64,000 bases of DNA from Amorphophallus konjac (lineage: Eukaryota; Streptophyta; Magnoliopsida; Alismatales; Araceae): positions 320,831,933 through 320,895,932 of the forward strand of contig CM040123.1 of the NCBI GenBank assembly GCA_022559845.1, given 5' to 3'. Made by a program: the position numbers and the translations under genes. The notes beneath the pieces are model-generated. The model was not told the DNA's origin and ran no database searches. It saw only the letters and a list, made by a program, of their open reading frames with translations. Below, one piece after another: positions 33,235 to 45,560 of the stretch; position 1 is the stretch's first letter; each line of letters begins with the position of its first letter.

Positions 33235-33745
33235 CGACGGGTATCCGCACGGGCAAAGACGACTCCACCCCTACGTTGGCGTTAGTTCCTTGCCAACAAA
33301 TAAGTCCTTTTTCGGTGCAAGGCTTCGTGCCCTAGTCACCCGCTCTCACACAATATTGCTATTACGGACCTTACGTCCGAGTCAACAAAAAAAAAACCGT
33401 TGCGTTGGCACTATCTTCGTGCCAACGAATGAACCGTATCTCTCGGCGCAAGGCTTCGCGCCCTAGCCACCTTCTCTCATGCAAAATTGCCATTGTGGGC
33501 CTTACGTCCGAATCGGCAAAATCTCTATCCTTGCGCTGGCATTAGTCCCTTACCAGCGAGTAAATCCCTTTCCGGCGCAAGGCTTCGTGCCCTAGCCACC
33601 CACTCCATACAATATTGCCATTACGGACCTTACGTCCGAATCGGCGGAAAAATCCCCCATTGCGTTGGCATTATCTTCTTGTCGACAAATGAACTTTATC
33701 TTTCGGCGCAAGGCTTCGAGCCCCAGCCAGCAATTACATATTATC
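33235..33745 (+). repeat. About 130-bp tandem repeat, four copies
   Basis: The anchor GCAAGGCTTCG recurs at 33317, 33448, 33577 and 33708 (spacings 131, 129, 131). Each unit also has GGACCTTACGTCCGA, itself a near-palindrome, and TTGCGTTGGCA. Confidence 0.9.
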
Positions 33746-34014
33746 CACTCGTCAAAAAAAAGAAAAAAAAAGAAAGGGGCTTAAAATAGAGGTGCCTCGC
33801 TGGACTTGCCCCTACACGGGGACAAGGGTAAAAATGGCAGCAACCCAGCTATGGCGAAAACCCGAAAAGGGCGCTGCGGGCAAAATCGGGTACCCCGCCA
33901 CGTGAAAACCCGAGAGGGCGCGTGGGCAAAAGCAGGAGGGGGCTGGTGCCGATAAAAACCCAAAAGGGCGCTTGTACCAGTAATGTGGTTTAAAGAGAAG
34001 AAAAAAAAAGAAAA
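33746..34014. other. Spacer between the arrays; no gene seen
   Basis: Contains an A-rich stretch and short GC-rich repeats reading AAAACCCGAAAAGGGCGC and AAAACCCAAAAGGGCGC. Confidence 0.4.
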
Positions 34015-34610
34015 GAGAAGAAGAGACAAATAAACCACATCAGTTCCCGACACCCTGTCGGCACTGGTGAAGAGAAGAAGAGACCAACATACTACGTCAG
34101 TCCCCGGCACCCCGTCGGCACTGATGAAGAGACAAAGAGACCAACATACCACGTCAGTCCCCAGCACCCCGTCGGCACTGATGAAGAGGCAAAGAGACCA
34201 ACATACCACGTCAGTCCCCGGCACCCCGTCGGCACTGATGAAGAGACAAAGAGACCAACATACCACGTCAGTCCCCGGCACCCCATCGGCACTGATGAAG
34301 AGATAAAGAGACCAACATGCCACGTCAGTCCCTGACACCCCGTCGGCACTGACGAAGAGAAGAAGAGACGAATAAGCCATGTCAGCTCCCGACACCCTGT
34401 CGGCACTGATGAAGAGAAGAAGAGACAAATAAGCCACGTCAGCCCCCGACGCCCCGTTGGCACTGATAAAGAGAAGAAGAGACAAATAAGCCACATCAGC
34501 TCTCGACACCCCGTTGGCACTGATGAAGAGAAGAATAGACAAATAAGCCACGTCAGCTCCCGACACCTCGTCGGCACCAACGAAGGGAAGAAGAGATCAG
34601 TACACCCGCG
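34015..34610 (+). repeat. 57-bp tandem repeat, ten copies, before the polypurine tract
   Basis: The anchor GTCGGCACTG (or one-base variants) occurs at 34057, 34114, 34171, 34228, 34285, 34342, 34399, 34456, 34513 and 34570, a constant 57-bp step. Units read GAAGAGACCAACATACCACG then TCAGTCCCCGGCACCCC. Because 57 is a multiple of three, long frames are open on both strands. Confidence 0.95.
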
Positions 34611-34644
34611 GGCACCGCCCAGCTCATCCTTCGCCCGTGCTACC

Positions 34645-34661
34645 TGTGGGTGGGGGGCATT
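34645..34661 (+). promoter_or_regulatory. Polypurine tract of the giant Tat element
   Basis: GTGGGTGGGGGGCATT lies directly before LTR B and fits the priming site for plus-strand DNA synthesis. Confidence 0.75.
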
Positions 34662-37600
34662 TGTGGACATGCAAAATTGCACTACCATATGTCCTAACTA
34701 GTCCAGCATCAACAACAACGTCAACTGAAGACATTGTGAAGAAGGGAGGGCCATCCGGACTCCCCGAACACGCACACACTGCCGTGAAGCCACCTCCGGA
34801 GTCACGACAGTGAAGATGAATCAACCCCCAAGAGCCCCATAATCCATGGGCCTCGAAGAAAATCAAATGGGCCACAACTCGTGCTCACGACGGGCTCAGA
34901 ATTGCCTATTTATCCCCTTCAGCGGCATGCCTTATAGGCCTTCAGCGGCACGCCCTTCGTGCCCCTTCAGCGGCACGCCCTTCGTGCCCCTTCAGCGGCA
35001 CGCCCCATTTAGCCATTCAGCGACACGCCCCTTGGGCCCTTCAGCGGTACACCCCCTGGCAGCCCTTCAGCGGCACGCCCCTTTGGCCCTTCAGCGGTAC
35101 ATTCCAGGCAGCCCTACAGCGGCACGCACTTTGGGCCCTCCAGCGGCACGCTCTAATGGCCTCCTAGCGGCACGCCCGTTGAGCCCGCCAGTGGCACGCC
35201 ATTCAGGCTCTTCAATGGCACGACCGGCAGATTAAATCTTGAGCCCATGCCCTACAAATCCTCGACGCGCAGTGGGCTGTCCGAGGTGCCGGTCGGAGGT
35301 TGGGCCACGTACGCTACTCCCCCTGACACCGAGGACGAAGAAGGTCAAACCCCATCATGACCGTTCGCTTCCCGCTTCCGGCTGCCGTGTTCGAACGTTC
35401 CCGCCGTGTGGGGTATAAAAAACCCCTCTTCTTCAGAGCATAAAGAAAAAGAAAAAAAAAGAATGAAAAGAAGAGGAGAAGGGGACAGCCCCGAGGGAGA
35501 TACATAGAGCAACAACGACGCTGCCCAGAGGAAGAAGAAGAGAGAAGAGAAAGAAGAGGGTGGACTCCGGCGGGAGGTTCTCCAACGACCACTGGGAAAC
35601 AGAGAATAAGGAAGAGAGTGAGAGAGGGAAAGTGAGCTGTGATGTAGAGGATGGAGTGGGGGAAGGGCATGGAGTAGTCACCCCTGTTCGGCCCCAACAC
35701 TCCCCCCGTTTCCTTCTTCTTCTTTCATTTTCATGATCTTCTCCCTTCCCCTGTTCATCATTTCAGTACGAATGTGCTTTGCAATGTATGTGGCCGACCG
35801 TGGTCATTCCTCTTCGTGAATAAAAATCACCCTTCCTGGGTTTCTTGTTGCTTCCGTTGATTTATGCCAATATGCATGGTGTGTTGTTCACTTTCTTTCC
35901 TTCTCCGGTGTCCGGGAGTTTCCGTATCGATGTCGTTTCCCCGTATGATCCCTGGCCTTATGCTTAGTCTTTGGCCCGAGGGGGTTCACTCTTCCATTTT
36001 CTCGGGGCCTCACGAGCTCGATACCCTCCTCCCTGGCTTCCAACCTCACCCATTTGCCTGAGGGGAGAGGCCCCTCTTCTTCTCTTCAACACCCAGCCAC
36101 CAACGCCCTCCTTGGCCTTCCTCCCTTCTCTAGCCCCAATCCCCCCGTTACTAGCGAACACCCCAGTTGGATGAACCAACACAAGATCCCCTGCCTTTTC
36201 CCCCAGGCTCTAGCCCATTCAGTCGGACTCCCTTCAGCCTAACCCCCTCAGACACACCCCACCTAGCCCTCCAGCTGCACGCCCTTTGGTGTCTTCCCCG
36301 GTAGGCTTTCTATAAACCCTTCGCCGGCACACCTAATCTCCCCGTCGTCGGTACACTCCGTTGGGCCCTCACTGGCACACCCTATACCATCCTTGGCCGG
36401 TACGCTTTGATGCCCTTTGCCGGCACGCTCCTATTGACTCCTCACCGGCGCACCCTTTGGCCTCCCTAGCCCGGCACACCCCTGATTAGTTCTAGAGGCT
36501 TTTCCCCCTTTATCCATCGTTGCTTTCGGGTTTTTCGAGGATTCATTAAAGGTGCAGCCGCCTTTGGGCGCCCACCTCCAGTTGACGGGTTCCGCCACTC
36601 CCTGTGGGCGCGTTCCCTTTATCTCCCTTACGCTCGGGTCAAGGGGAGATGCTGCCGAATTTTTGGTAGAAATGATAATAATGTGTTTAAAAGGCAAAAA
36701 GAAACAACGAATGAAAGGAACGCTCGGCGACAGAACATTCTAACCGAAATGAGACACCGCGGGTGACACGAGAGGAATCGGATTAAACGACGATGTGGTG
36801 GATTAAGTGCTCAATCTGTGAGGAAAAGGTTGGGGGAAGTAGGAGAAAAGATTTGTATAAAGCTATATAAAGATCAAAGAAAATAAGAAAAGAAAAGCCT
36901 TAAAATAAGTAAAGGATGCACCGACCTTGCCCCTCTACAGCCTAAGGATGCACCGACTTCAGCCTGCAGGCTGCACCGACTTTGCCCCTCTACAGCCCAA
37001 GGTTGCACCGACTTCGTCCTGCAGGCTGCATCGACCTTGCCCCTCTACAGCCCAAGGCTGCACCGACTTCAGCCCGCAGGCTGCACCGACCTTGCCCCTC
37101 TACAACCCAAGCCTGCACTTACTTCGTCCCGCAGGCTGCACCGACCTTGCCCCCTCGACAACCCAAGGCTGCACTTACTTCGTCCCGCAGGCTGCACCGA
37201 CTTCGCCCCTCTACAGCTCAAAGCCATACCGACTTCAGCCCGCTGGCTGCATCGACTTTGCCCCTCTACAGCTCAAAGCCGTACCGACTTCAGCCCGCAT
37301 GCTGAACCAAATTTGCCCCTCTACAGCTCAAAGTCGCACCGACTTCGGCCTGTTGGCCGCACCGATCTTGCCCCTCTGCATCTCAAGGTTGCACCGACTT
37401 CGTCCCGCAGGCTGCACCGACCTGCTGCCAACCCAGATCTGCACCGTCCTAGCCCAATCTCTATCCGACGCACCCTTTGACACCCTCGCCGGCTTGCCTT
37501 TAGTCGCCCTTGCCCAGCCCACTCCCCGCCAACTCCCTCCCCGGCACGGTCTCTTGGCGCTTCTCTGGCACACCCTAACCTACCCGGTACACCCTCCAGC

Positions 37601-38565
37601 CCCCTCTCTGGCACGCTCTCCCTGTCTTCGCCGGTACGCCCCTCTTAGCCCCCCCCAACGGCCCACTTTACCTTCCAAAAAAATATGTAAAAATATATAA
37701 TGATAATGCTAATAATACTAATAAAATAAAATAACAAAAATCATGATAAATAAATAAACCTAAACGCATAAAAGATAAGCAAAAAATGTGTAAAAAAATA
37801 GATATATAATAATAAATAATAACAATAAATAAATAAATAAATAAGAAAAATCATCCAGAACAAATGCATAAAGGGAAATAAACAACACAATATTATATGG
37901 TAAAAATCCCAGATTAAAAAAAATGGTAAAAATCCATATCGCAGCCCCGTCTTCCCCCGTGACTCGGTGTTAAAGGAACAATAACGCTGCCCCGACAGGC
38001 CGGGCCAGAGTCTTGGGAATTATCCTGACATGGCCACGGTCCGACCTCGCCCTGGGCCGACATTCCAATTAAACCAGATCCATCTCTAGGCCCAGATTCT
38101 TTCCATGCCACTATTGAAATTGCCGCGCTTTCGGCAGATATTTGAACGGTTTTATCCCGGCTTCCATCGTGTTTCTACCTCGGACCCTCGCCCGAATATG
38201 AAAGGGTCCGCGAGTGACCGACATGGCCGACGGCTCGTATCCCGATGTGGACCTTAGTGTGATCTATTCATGCTCCTTTCTCGCGCAATTAGTATTAGTC
38301 CTTTCGGTCGCAGGGCCCCTAATTTCGGCAATTAATCAAGGGTGTTCTCTCGTATGGGGGATGTAAATGACGTCGTGGCCTTTATGGCACGACGAGATCT
38401 GGTCCCGACATGAACCACACAATCGTCTGACGAAGTCAGATCGAGCGCACCATGGGCTTCCACGAAGCCCGAATAAATTGTCACTCCGGTGACTGGCACG
38501 CCCACGCATCACCATAAAACTAAACAAACGAACAGATCGCCATCTAAACGAGAAGTGCGTCCACA
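34662..38565 (+). repeat. 3' LTR (LTR B) of the giant Tat element
   Basis: TGTGGACATGC...GTCCACA, about 3.9 kb. It has the same order as LTR A: minisatellite (34915-35225), TATA (35414-35422), purine block (35440-35650), AATAAA (35819-35824), minisatellite (36262-36485), 55-bp array (36917-37435, about nine copies) and AT-rich block (37675-37925). It lacks the roughly 350-bp GC-rich stretch found in LTR A at about 12560-12905. Confidence 0.85.
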
Positions 38566-38657
38566 GAGTTTCCAAAATATAGTCTCGATCCTTATAGGAT
38601 AACCGAGACAGTCATGGGGTCACGTGTCAACCATTGGGTCACAACCGGGTTGACAGG
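38566..38657. other. Short flank between LTR B and the next LTR
   Basis: 92 bases with TGGGGTCACGTGTCAACCATTG and no primer-site match on either strand; possibly a piece of the sequence into which the giant element inserted. Confidence 0.4.
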
Positions 38658-41321
38658 TGTGACGACCCGGATTTCGGATACTAGATATACCCGATAGGAC
38701 TGTCGAATACACCTGATATCACTTGGAACCCATGAAGCCTCCCAAGAGTGGTAAAGCTCCGAAGGGATGAAAGGATTGTCGTGTAGTACATTGAAGCCAC
38801 AGAGATATAACAGTAAGTAATTAAATTTCATTAGATCGGTTTGCTAAAGTAGCAGAAATAAAATTATTTTTTTATTAACAGTTTCAATTTAACAATTATA
38901 TACCAAAGTCAAGTCCAAAGCTAATGACAACAGTCTAGCAGTACAGTCAACAGAAAGAAAAGACGTACCGAGAAGTCAGGGGAAGCCCGACGAAGGTACC
39001 AGCTGGCAGCTACGACTCGAACTCCAGGACCCACGGAAGCAGAACGAACACGTCACCCCACCTGAAAAGTAGGGGTGAGTCTCGTGTCACTGGCTCAGTA
39101 GGGGTCACGCGGATCCCCACTGAAAAACACGCAGTAACACGGAACGGCAAAATAACAGGAGAAACAGAAAACAACACTAGAAAGCTGTAAAAGAAGGGAA
39201 AGCAGGAGTAGGGAGTAGCAAGGATAAGGGGAAAAACCCGAACAGATAAAATAAAGTCTAGAAAAGACCTAGACCGACGCAGACGACATGACCAGAACAT
39301 CATGCGCAAGACAAGACACAGACCTCGAGTACTGCCGCAGGAAAACTGACCCGGAGGAGGTCACAACATAGGAAAAGCACGGGAGTCGCGCGCCACGCGA
39401 CAAAGAACCCTTGCACCAGGAGAAAGGCCAGATGCGTCCACTGACGTCTTACACTGCACCACAACACACACCACAAGTGTCTCGACTACCAACCGATCAC
39501 GTCGATCGCGAGCGCGGTTGAGTCGCAGACCCACGCGGAACAACAGTACAAGTACTAGTCAGGGTCACGCCCGTCGGCGTAAGTCCTCTGCCCCTGACCC
39601 CGTGTGCACACACTGACTTTTACCTGAGCCAGGCCTCTAGCTAGTTTTCTCCCCCCGTAGGACGCTACGGTGCAGCCGGGAGCCGACGGAGACTAGCTTA
39701 CAAACCATATACCGGAACGTGCCCCGCTCCCACGAGCTGTCACAAGGAGTCTATGATGAAATGCAATGACACGAGAAGACCACGAAACACGGAACTGAAG
39801 TACCGATAGATAATCATGCACTGTCACCCATACCTCAAACACCAAAGGCAGCACAGTAAACTACCGATAGACTCGGAAACGTAATCTTAGCCTTCATAGG
39901 AATGTCAACCGACGCCAACAGGGAAGCGGCCAGACCACAGGAACGACATACATCACCCCAACATAGACAGACACACACACAGACACACCACATACCTACC
40001 TCTAAACAGCCCCTAACATCACCTAAAATAGACCAACAAACATACACAAAACAGGACGACGGCCATCACGGTCACAAGGACTGTAACACACACCTACAGG
40101 CGCGCTACACCAGCCTAACGCACCAGAACAGGCGCGCTAGGGCCACAGAACGACGAACCGCAACACGACCCAAACAACACGTAACGGACCAGACAAGCAC
40201 ATTACCTGACCGTAATGCACAGGGAGAGTCCGTTACAACGAACCGATCGACACGAACCCCGAGGAGATGACTAGGCCGTGACGCGCCTCAACAAGGGCGT
40301 CATAGGCATGTAACGGTCCAGACTGGTCCGTTACACCGACCAAGCCTCGACGAATGCAAAACGGCTAACTGATGTGGCCGTCTATCAAGGGACCATCACA
40401 GCGTGTAACGGTCTCTGGAGCGACCGTTACATCGACACGGCGAACCAAATAGTGGAATGGCCGAATCGGCCCGTTCCATGCCCCATTCACGCCGAAGCGC
40501 AGGGAAAAAAAAGCCACACGACAAAACACAACCCCTAGAGGCTAAAAACACCACATGCACGCGCCGGATCGCGAGATCAGGGCGATTTCCTCAAATCGAC
40601 CCAAAACGAGCCACCGAGATTCTCGGACTCCCACCGGCCCCGAATGATGACCAATCGACACGAAACCTACGTGAAAGGGATCTAGACATCCCAACGGTCA
40701 TTTTAACACTAACTAGACAGAGAATGGTTGCCGTTCTCCGGCGAACCCTGAAAACCCCAAAACTACGGTTTTCCCCAAACAAGCTCGTTCTAGCGCCAAA
40801 CCACGCACAGAAGCAGGGAAAACGTAGAGGACGAAGTGGTGATCCATCTCCCTACCTCCACCGAAGAAATAGCACGCCGAAGCGACTAAACCACGCCAAA
40901 AACCATCAGGAACGCGAACTGTGCCTTTCTTGGAATCTACCGAGGGATCGCGCCCGCCATGCTCAAACCGTCGCCCCATCCCGCGTCCCGATCACTCCAT
41001 CGCATCCTCGCCTCAGCCAGCTCCGCAATGGTGTGCACCCCGTGCCGAGAGACCCTAAAACGAGAGTTAACAAAGAGAGATGGTGAACGGTTGAAAATGA
41101 GGCATCCGAAAGACCTAATAAAGATCCAATAGAGATCAAGGGCATTACAACAGGAGACCAAACTGATCCGAAGGAAACAATTGGAAAAAATGGCAGTCAT
41201 CACATGGCCACTACCAGACTGCCCTACAAGCTGGCGGTCTCAACAGGGCCGCCACCTGTGGGGCTAACAAGGAGAAGACGGTTTCCTGGGGACCGCAACT
41301 TGCATAAGGCGGTGTAGCAAC
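38658..41321 (-). repeat. Gypsy (Tekay/Del-like) LTR, inverted, with hairpin family
   Basis: On the plus strand it starts TGTGACGACCCGGATTTCGG, the reverse of a typical ...GGGTCGTCACA LTR end, and shares its first 1 kb in outline with 8583-9800. Further right it has GTAACGGTC...GACCGTTAC hairpins (about 40310-40435) and GGCGGTC...GGCCGCC (about 41235). Its last part (40925-41321) is repeated at 50306-50702. The extent of the LTR on the right is uncertain; the chromovirus begins at 41322. Confidence 0.55.
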
Positions 41322-43434
41322 TGGTGAGGACACCAGAGCCAGAGTACGGCTCGACTCAGCGAGCCGTCGGTACCGGACACGCAGCACGACTCGGTCGACA
41401 CCGACCTCTTTGTGGCTGGGGGACAGTCTGGAGTCTCCACCGGAGCTTTGATACTTTAGTACATATTTTCGTACGTATTGGTATTTGGTTGTATTAGGTG
41501 TGTATTTGGTTGTATTTGGGTTATATTTTGGTTTGTATTATTTTGGGTTTTAATATTGGGTCAATGGGGGAATATTGACCAAAAATTTATATTTTTGATT
41601 TATTTTGGTCCAAGGGGGGATTAATATGGTCCAAAGGGATTAAAATAAGCCAAGCGTCTTTAGTTGACTTGGAGAAACGGGCGCCCCCTCTCTTGTCCCC
41701 TAGTGGGATTAAATTAATCTCCCTTATCCCCCACTTCCCCATTATACCCCCTTGACCAAGGGCATCCTAGGTCATTTGTCTAGGTCTAGGGTTTAGTATT
41801 TAATGTCTCTTGTTGCATTTTTATCAGAATTAATGAAGAAATTAATGTGAAATATGCCATGGGCTCACCCCCCCTCTCTCTCTCTTGCTAGTTCTTCCTC
41901 TTCCTCTCCCTTGCTGCACCAGATCTAGGGCTGAAACCCTAATATTTCTGAGTGATTTTCCTCTCCTTCTCTTCCTCTGTCTGTTGCAATCAATCGCCGC
42001 CGCCACCGCCTCCGTTCATGTCACCATCAAGCCACCATAACCCGGCTTCCAATTGATGTCCTGAATTTTGGAATTCCTGGACAGCAGCTCAGTAAAAAGC
42101 TTAGTACCGACGATCCAACTGTTGGATCATCCTCATCTCTTGAGGGCATCTTCCCCCAGTTCATCTTCATTTTCAATTTAAATTTCACGTACATCCGACC
42201 CCGTTTGCCCCCCTTCCTAGCCATTTATTTTTCCCTCTCACAGTCTGCCTGTGTGAAGATCTGCGAGGTAGTCTGTGGTAGCCAAATTTTCCACCCCCTC
42301 AAACATTGTTAGAAAAATACAAAAAAAATATGTGTGTGACCACCACCCTCCCCCCTCTCTCAAAAAAACTCCACAAGTCCTAAATCCTCCATTTGATTTT
42401 CGGTCGAACCCCATAAACAGGCAGATCATGTTCTACCCTGTTTGTTCTGTGTTCCGGGACAGAAACCATAGACAACTTGCAGAGGTTTTCATTTCCAGCT
42501 CCACCGTTGGACGGATCTGAAATTCCAATATGTTGAAGATTTTCGAGTCCTCTTCGCAACGGTACTAACCTCGTCTCGATCCGACACCGGATCTGGGTGT
42601 GGCGTCCATTTTTACCGGAGTGCGCAGGATTGTCCAGGTCTGTCCCGAGACAGGCCAGCAGAAGGAGGTCACAAGTTAAGTTCTCAGAAAATACGTCGGA
42701 GCAGATCCAGCAGCCGCCGCTCCGGAGGGTCGACCAGGGACCCTCTGCCAGTGTCCCGGTGAACCACCACCTTCAGGAGATTCCCGAAGACCGACGTCCC
42801 TTTGGACGCCCGTGCTTGCTGTCCTGCCGGCCTGAAATTACAGATCCGGAGCCGCAGCCCGCAACTGTCCGACACGCTGCCTGTCAACCCTAGAACGGCG
42901 CCGCCGGACCACTGTTGTGGCCTTTTACCTCCCTGCATGGAGTGGGCCTTAATTTTCATGTTGTAATTAATTTACTTATTGTACTGGGAGTGACGATTCT
43001 TGGCCGGGAAAGTCTTCCCCATGCCCCGAGCGTGGAGGTACATTCGCCCCTCTACCCTGTCTTACTTGCTTAGCTAGTATAAGTTCTTACTGCCGCTGCA
43101 TGTGAGTTAGTAATTTCCTAGCTAGTTAAGAATTAGTCACAGCTATCAGTTGTGAGTGCGAGACCCGTCCCGTGACTCATTCCGATCACGAGAGTGAGCT
43201 GACCACCCGAGACTCAAAGCCGATTTCTTAACCGTGCAGATCGTCACGTTTCCCTCGCCGGGGACGATTGTGAGTTTAGCGATTCTTGTTTGGGGCATGT
43301 TCACCTCTTCTGGAGCTCTTTAGGTGCCGCGTTGTTGTATTGTTGCTGGTCGCATCGTCTCTTTAGTCGCGTCGTCTTATAGAGTCCAAGGTTAGCAACA
43401 AGTCCGAGTCGAATCTCATCATCGTCCCGCATCA
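41322..43434 (+). repeat. Chromovirus 5' LTR (LTR1), 2.11 kb
   Basis: TGGTGAGGACACC...CCCGCATCA, aligning along its length with 50703-52823. It contains CT-repeats (41864-41885), TATATTTTGG-type T-rich DNA near its start, and TATAAG at 43078-43083 as a possible TATA element. Open frames in it are not conserved. Confidence 0.9.
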
Positions 43435-43437
43435 AAT

Positions 43438-43450
43438 TGGTATCAGAGCC
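43438..43450 (+). promoter_or_regulatory. Primer-binding site (initiator tRNA-Met) of chromovirus
   Basis: TGGTATCAGAGCC three bases after LTR1, complementary to the initiator tRNA-Met 3' end. Confidence 0.95.
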
Positions 43451-43692
43451 GGTTTGAATCTAGGGTAGTCGGTCCAAGGTCCTCCATTCCATCTGGTATA
43501 TCCAAAGGTGTTCCCGGAACGATAGGCTACGCCTATTGGGAAAGGGGCACACTTACGTGAGTGCAATCTTTGGATCAAACCTCCGCCTCGTATCGGATAT
43601 TGGAGTCTAGGTCGTCCTTCATCCTGCATTAGTCCGTCCATATAGGTCATAGTGAGTCACCCCTTAGTTCCCTTTAGGTTTTCTCCTATTGC

Positions 43693-45093
43693 ATGCCCAC
43701 CCATGGAGGTGCCCAATACCATCGCCCTGACACTATGGGTGATCCCCGAGGTGCCACCCCGGGAGGCCGAACTCTGGAGGATGTGTTCGCTCTATGCATG
43801 GAGCGCATGGATAGGTCCAAGCAAACTAATAGGGAGAATACCGACCACTTGGAGGGCCATCCCAAGGCCATGGAGGACGGTGTCGAGGCTTCCGATCGAT
43901 CTATCCAAGGCCTGGCTGGGAGGATGGAGAGTGTGGAGAGAGTCCCCCGTCGGGAGCTCCCTGGAGCTATCCCGGCTCCTCAGGCGCATGCTGCCCAGCC
44001 CGCCCCACTTAGGGCTGAGGAGCGACAGCCACGTGCCCCCGATGTTGAGGACTACGAGTCCGACAATGATTATGGGGGAAATGGCCGACGTCATCGTGGT
44101 CACCGACCATAGAGGGATGATGAGGACGAGCGGGTCCTCATGACGGTGCGAGCAGACCCTCCCACTTTTGACGGGTCCTTGGACCCGAAGGTCTATCTCG
44201 ATTGGGAGGCCGACATGCACCGGTATTTCGAGTGGTTTGAGATGACAGACCATCGGAAAGTCAAGTTCGCCAAAATGAAACTGCTAGGGCAGGCACAAAC
44301 TTATTGGAGGAACATGGAGAACCTGCTATTTCACCGTCAGGAGCCCCAAGTGGAGACGTGGAATGAGATGATGACCAAACTCAGGAAGAAGTACCTTCCT
44401 ACCACATATCCCCAGCGTCTCATAGACAAATGGCAGAGTCTCACCCAAGGAGATCGGTCCGTCTCCGATTACATCACCAAGTTTGATGAGTACTTTCTAC
44501 GATGTGACGCCACGGAGGAAAGCTCCCTGACTATTTCTCATTTTCGACGTGGTCTGCGGCCACACCTACAGTATGAGCTTTTCCTCCGCAAAGTGGCCAA
44601 GTTGGAAGACGTGTACTAGGTTGCCTTCGAGGTGGAGCAATTTGAGGCGGAGTTTGCTCCTACCCCGCGCCAGGGGGTCACATATCCGCGTGTGTCTGAT
44701 CCTCGAACCACGCCCAGTTCCTACACCCGATGGCCTGTGGCCCGCCCACAGGAACCCCCTCGCCAGGACCTCGCTGCTCTTAGGCGCCCCCTCCCTCCGA
44801 GGGATCCTCTCCTTTGCCAGCAGGCACCCGTCCCTACCCCTAGACCTCCCCAGCCCGCCGTGCTGACTCGACCCCTACTTCCTACACCCCCAGTCCATTT
44901 TATGGACAAGGGTAAGGGACCGATGGCCAGTAGAGCAACCCCAGGGACCGGGACGCATGGCCATTGCTATAGGTGTGGTGGAGTTGGCCACTATTCAGCC
45001 GAGTGTCCCACTCAGGAGTTGCTTGTTATCTTTGATCCCTCTGCCAGCGACCCCACACCTGAGCTTGTGCCGATCAGTTACGAGGCTAATTAG
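43693..45093 (+). pseudogene. Chromovirus Gag
   Basis: Same frame as the rest of the polyprotein. The N-terminus (MPTHGGAQYHRPDTMGDPRG) is followed by a linker, the capsid domain (PPTFDGSLDPKVYLDWEADM, KMKLLGQAQTYWRNM, YLPTTYPQRLIDKWQSLTQG) at about 44155-44600, and an intact CCHC zinc knuckle CYRCGGVGHYSAEC at 44965-45006. Stops: TAG at 44110, 44617 and 45091, each explainable as CAG to TAG. The ATG at 43693 lies 243 bases after the primer site and is the first in frame. Confidence 0.85.
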
Positions 45094-45560
45094 GACTTAG
45101 CGGAGGAGTTATTTGATGAACTAATGGAGGGAGAGCAAGTTGATGTCCCAGGTACCCAGCATCAGGGTGATGTACAGTTGGGTGTAGTCAGGTGCATCCT
45201 AACCCAGCCTCAGGTGAGCGATGATTGGCGTCGTACCACCATCTTCCATACATTTTGTAGGCTGGGAGGAAAGGCCTGCAAGGTGATCATAGATAGCGGG
45301 AGTTGCATTAACGCTATCTCTACGGGCACTGTAAGATGCTTGGGTTTGACGCCCGTAGATCACCCCACCCCTTACAGGGTATCTTGGGTGGATTCTACTT
45401 CCATCCCGATCAGACTGCGATGTTTGGTGCCACTGCAGTTCTAGGCTTACCATGATGAGATCTGGTGTGATGTGTTGTCTATGAAGGTGGGTAGCATTAT
45501 CCTTGGTAGGCATTGACTTTTTGATCGGGATGCCACCCTTCAAGGTCGGTTGAACACCTG
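45094..45560 (+). pseudogene. Chromovirus aspartic protease
   Basis: The active site IIDSGSCINAIS is intact, Asp codon at 45292-45294. A conserved end IILGRH is followed by TGA at 45514-45516 where LGRxW is expected (TGG to TGA). TAG at 45442-45444 is a second break. It would cut the Gag-Pol polyprotein. Confidence 0.85.

Larger units (their letters stand above)
10329..38565 (+). mobile_element. Giant Tat-lineage LTR retrotransposon (about 28.2 kb) with antisense gene
   Basis: Two direct LTRs (10329-14750 and 34662-38565), each starting TGTGGACATGC, bound an internal region with a primer site at 14755, a polypurine tract at 34645-34661, gag-pol on the plus strand and an antisense gene on the minus strand. 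Flanking pentamers are GAGTG (10324-10328) and GAGTT (38566-38570), an imperfect target duplication. A second RNase H domain after the usual one, and the C-x2-H...GH...C knuckles, place it in the Tat lineage. Its length is near the upper end known for LTR retrotransposons. I see no complete foreign element inside that would explain the size; arrays, purine tracts and the extra gene do. Confidence 0.8.

Noticed and set aside
33781..34566. 261-codon minus-strand frame with a 19-residue repeat
   Set aside because: The 57-bp period is a multiple of three, so frames stay open on both strands; a repeat artefact, not a repeat protein.
33235..34610. CRISPR-like regular repeats
   Set aside because: Units are contiguous tandem repeats without unique spacers, in a plant retroelement.
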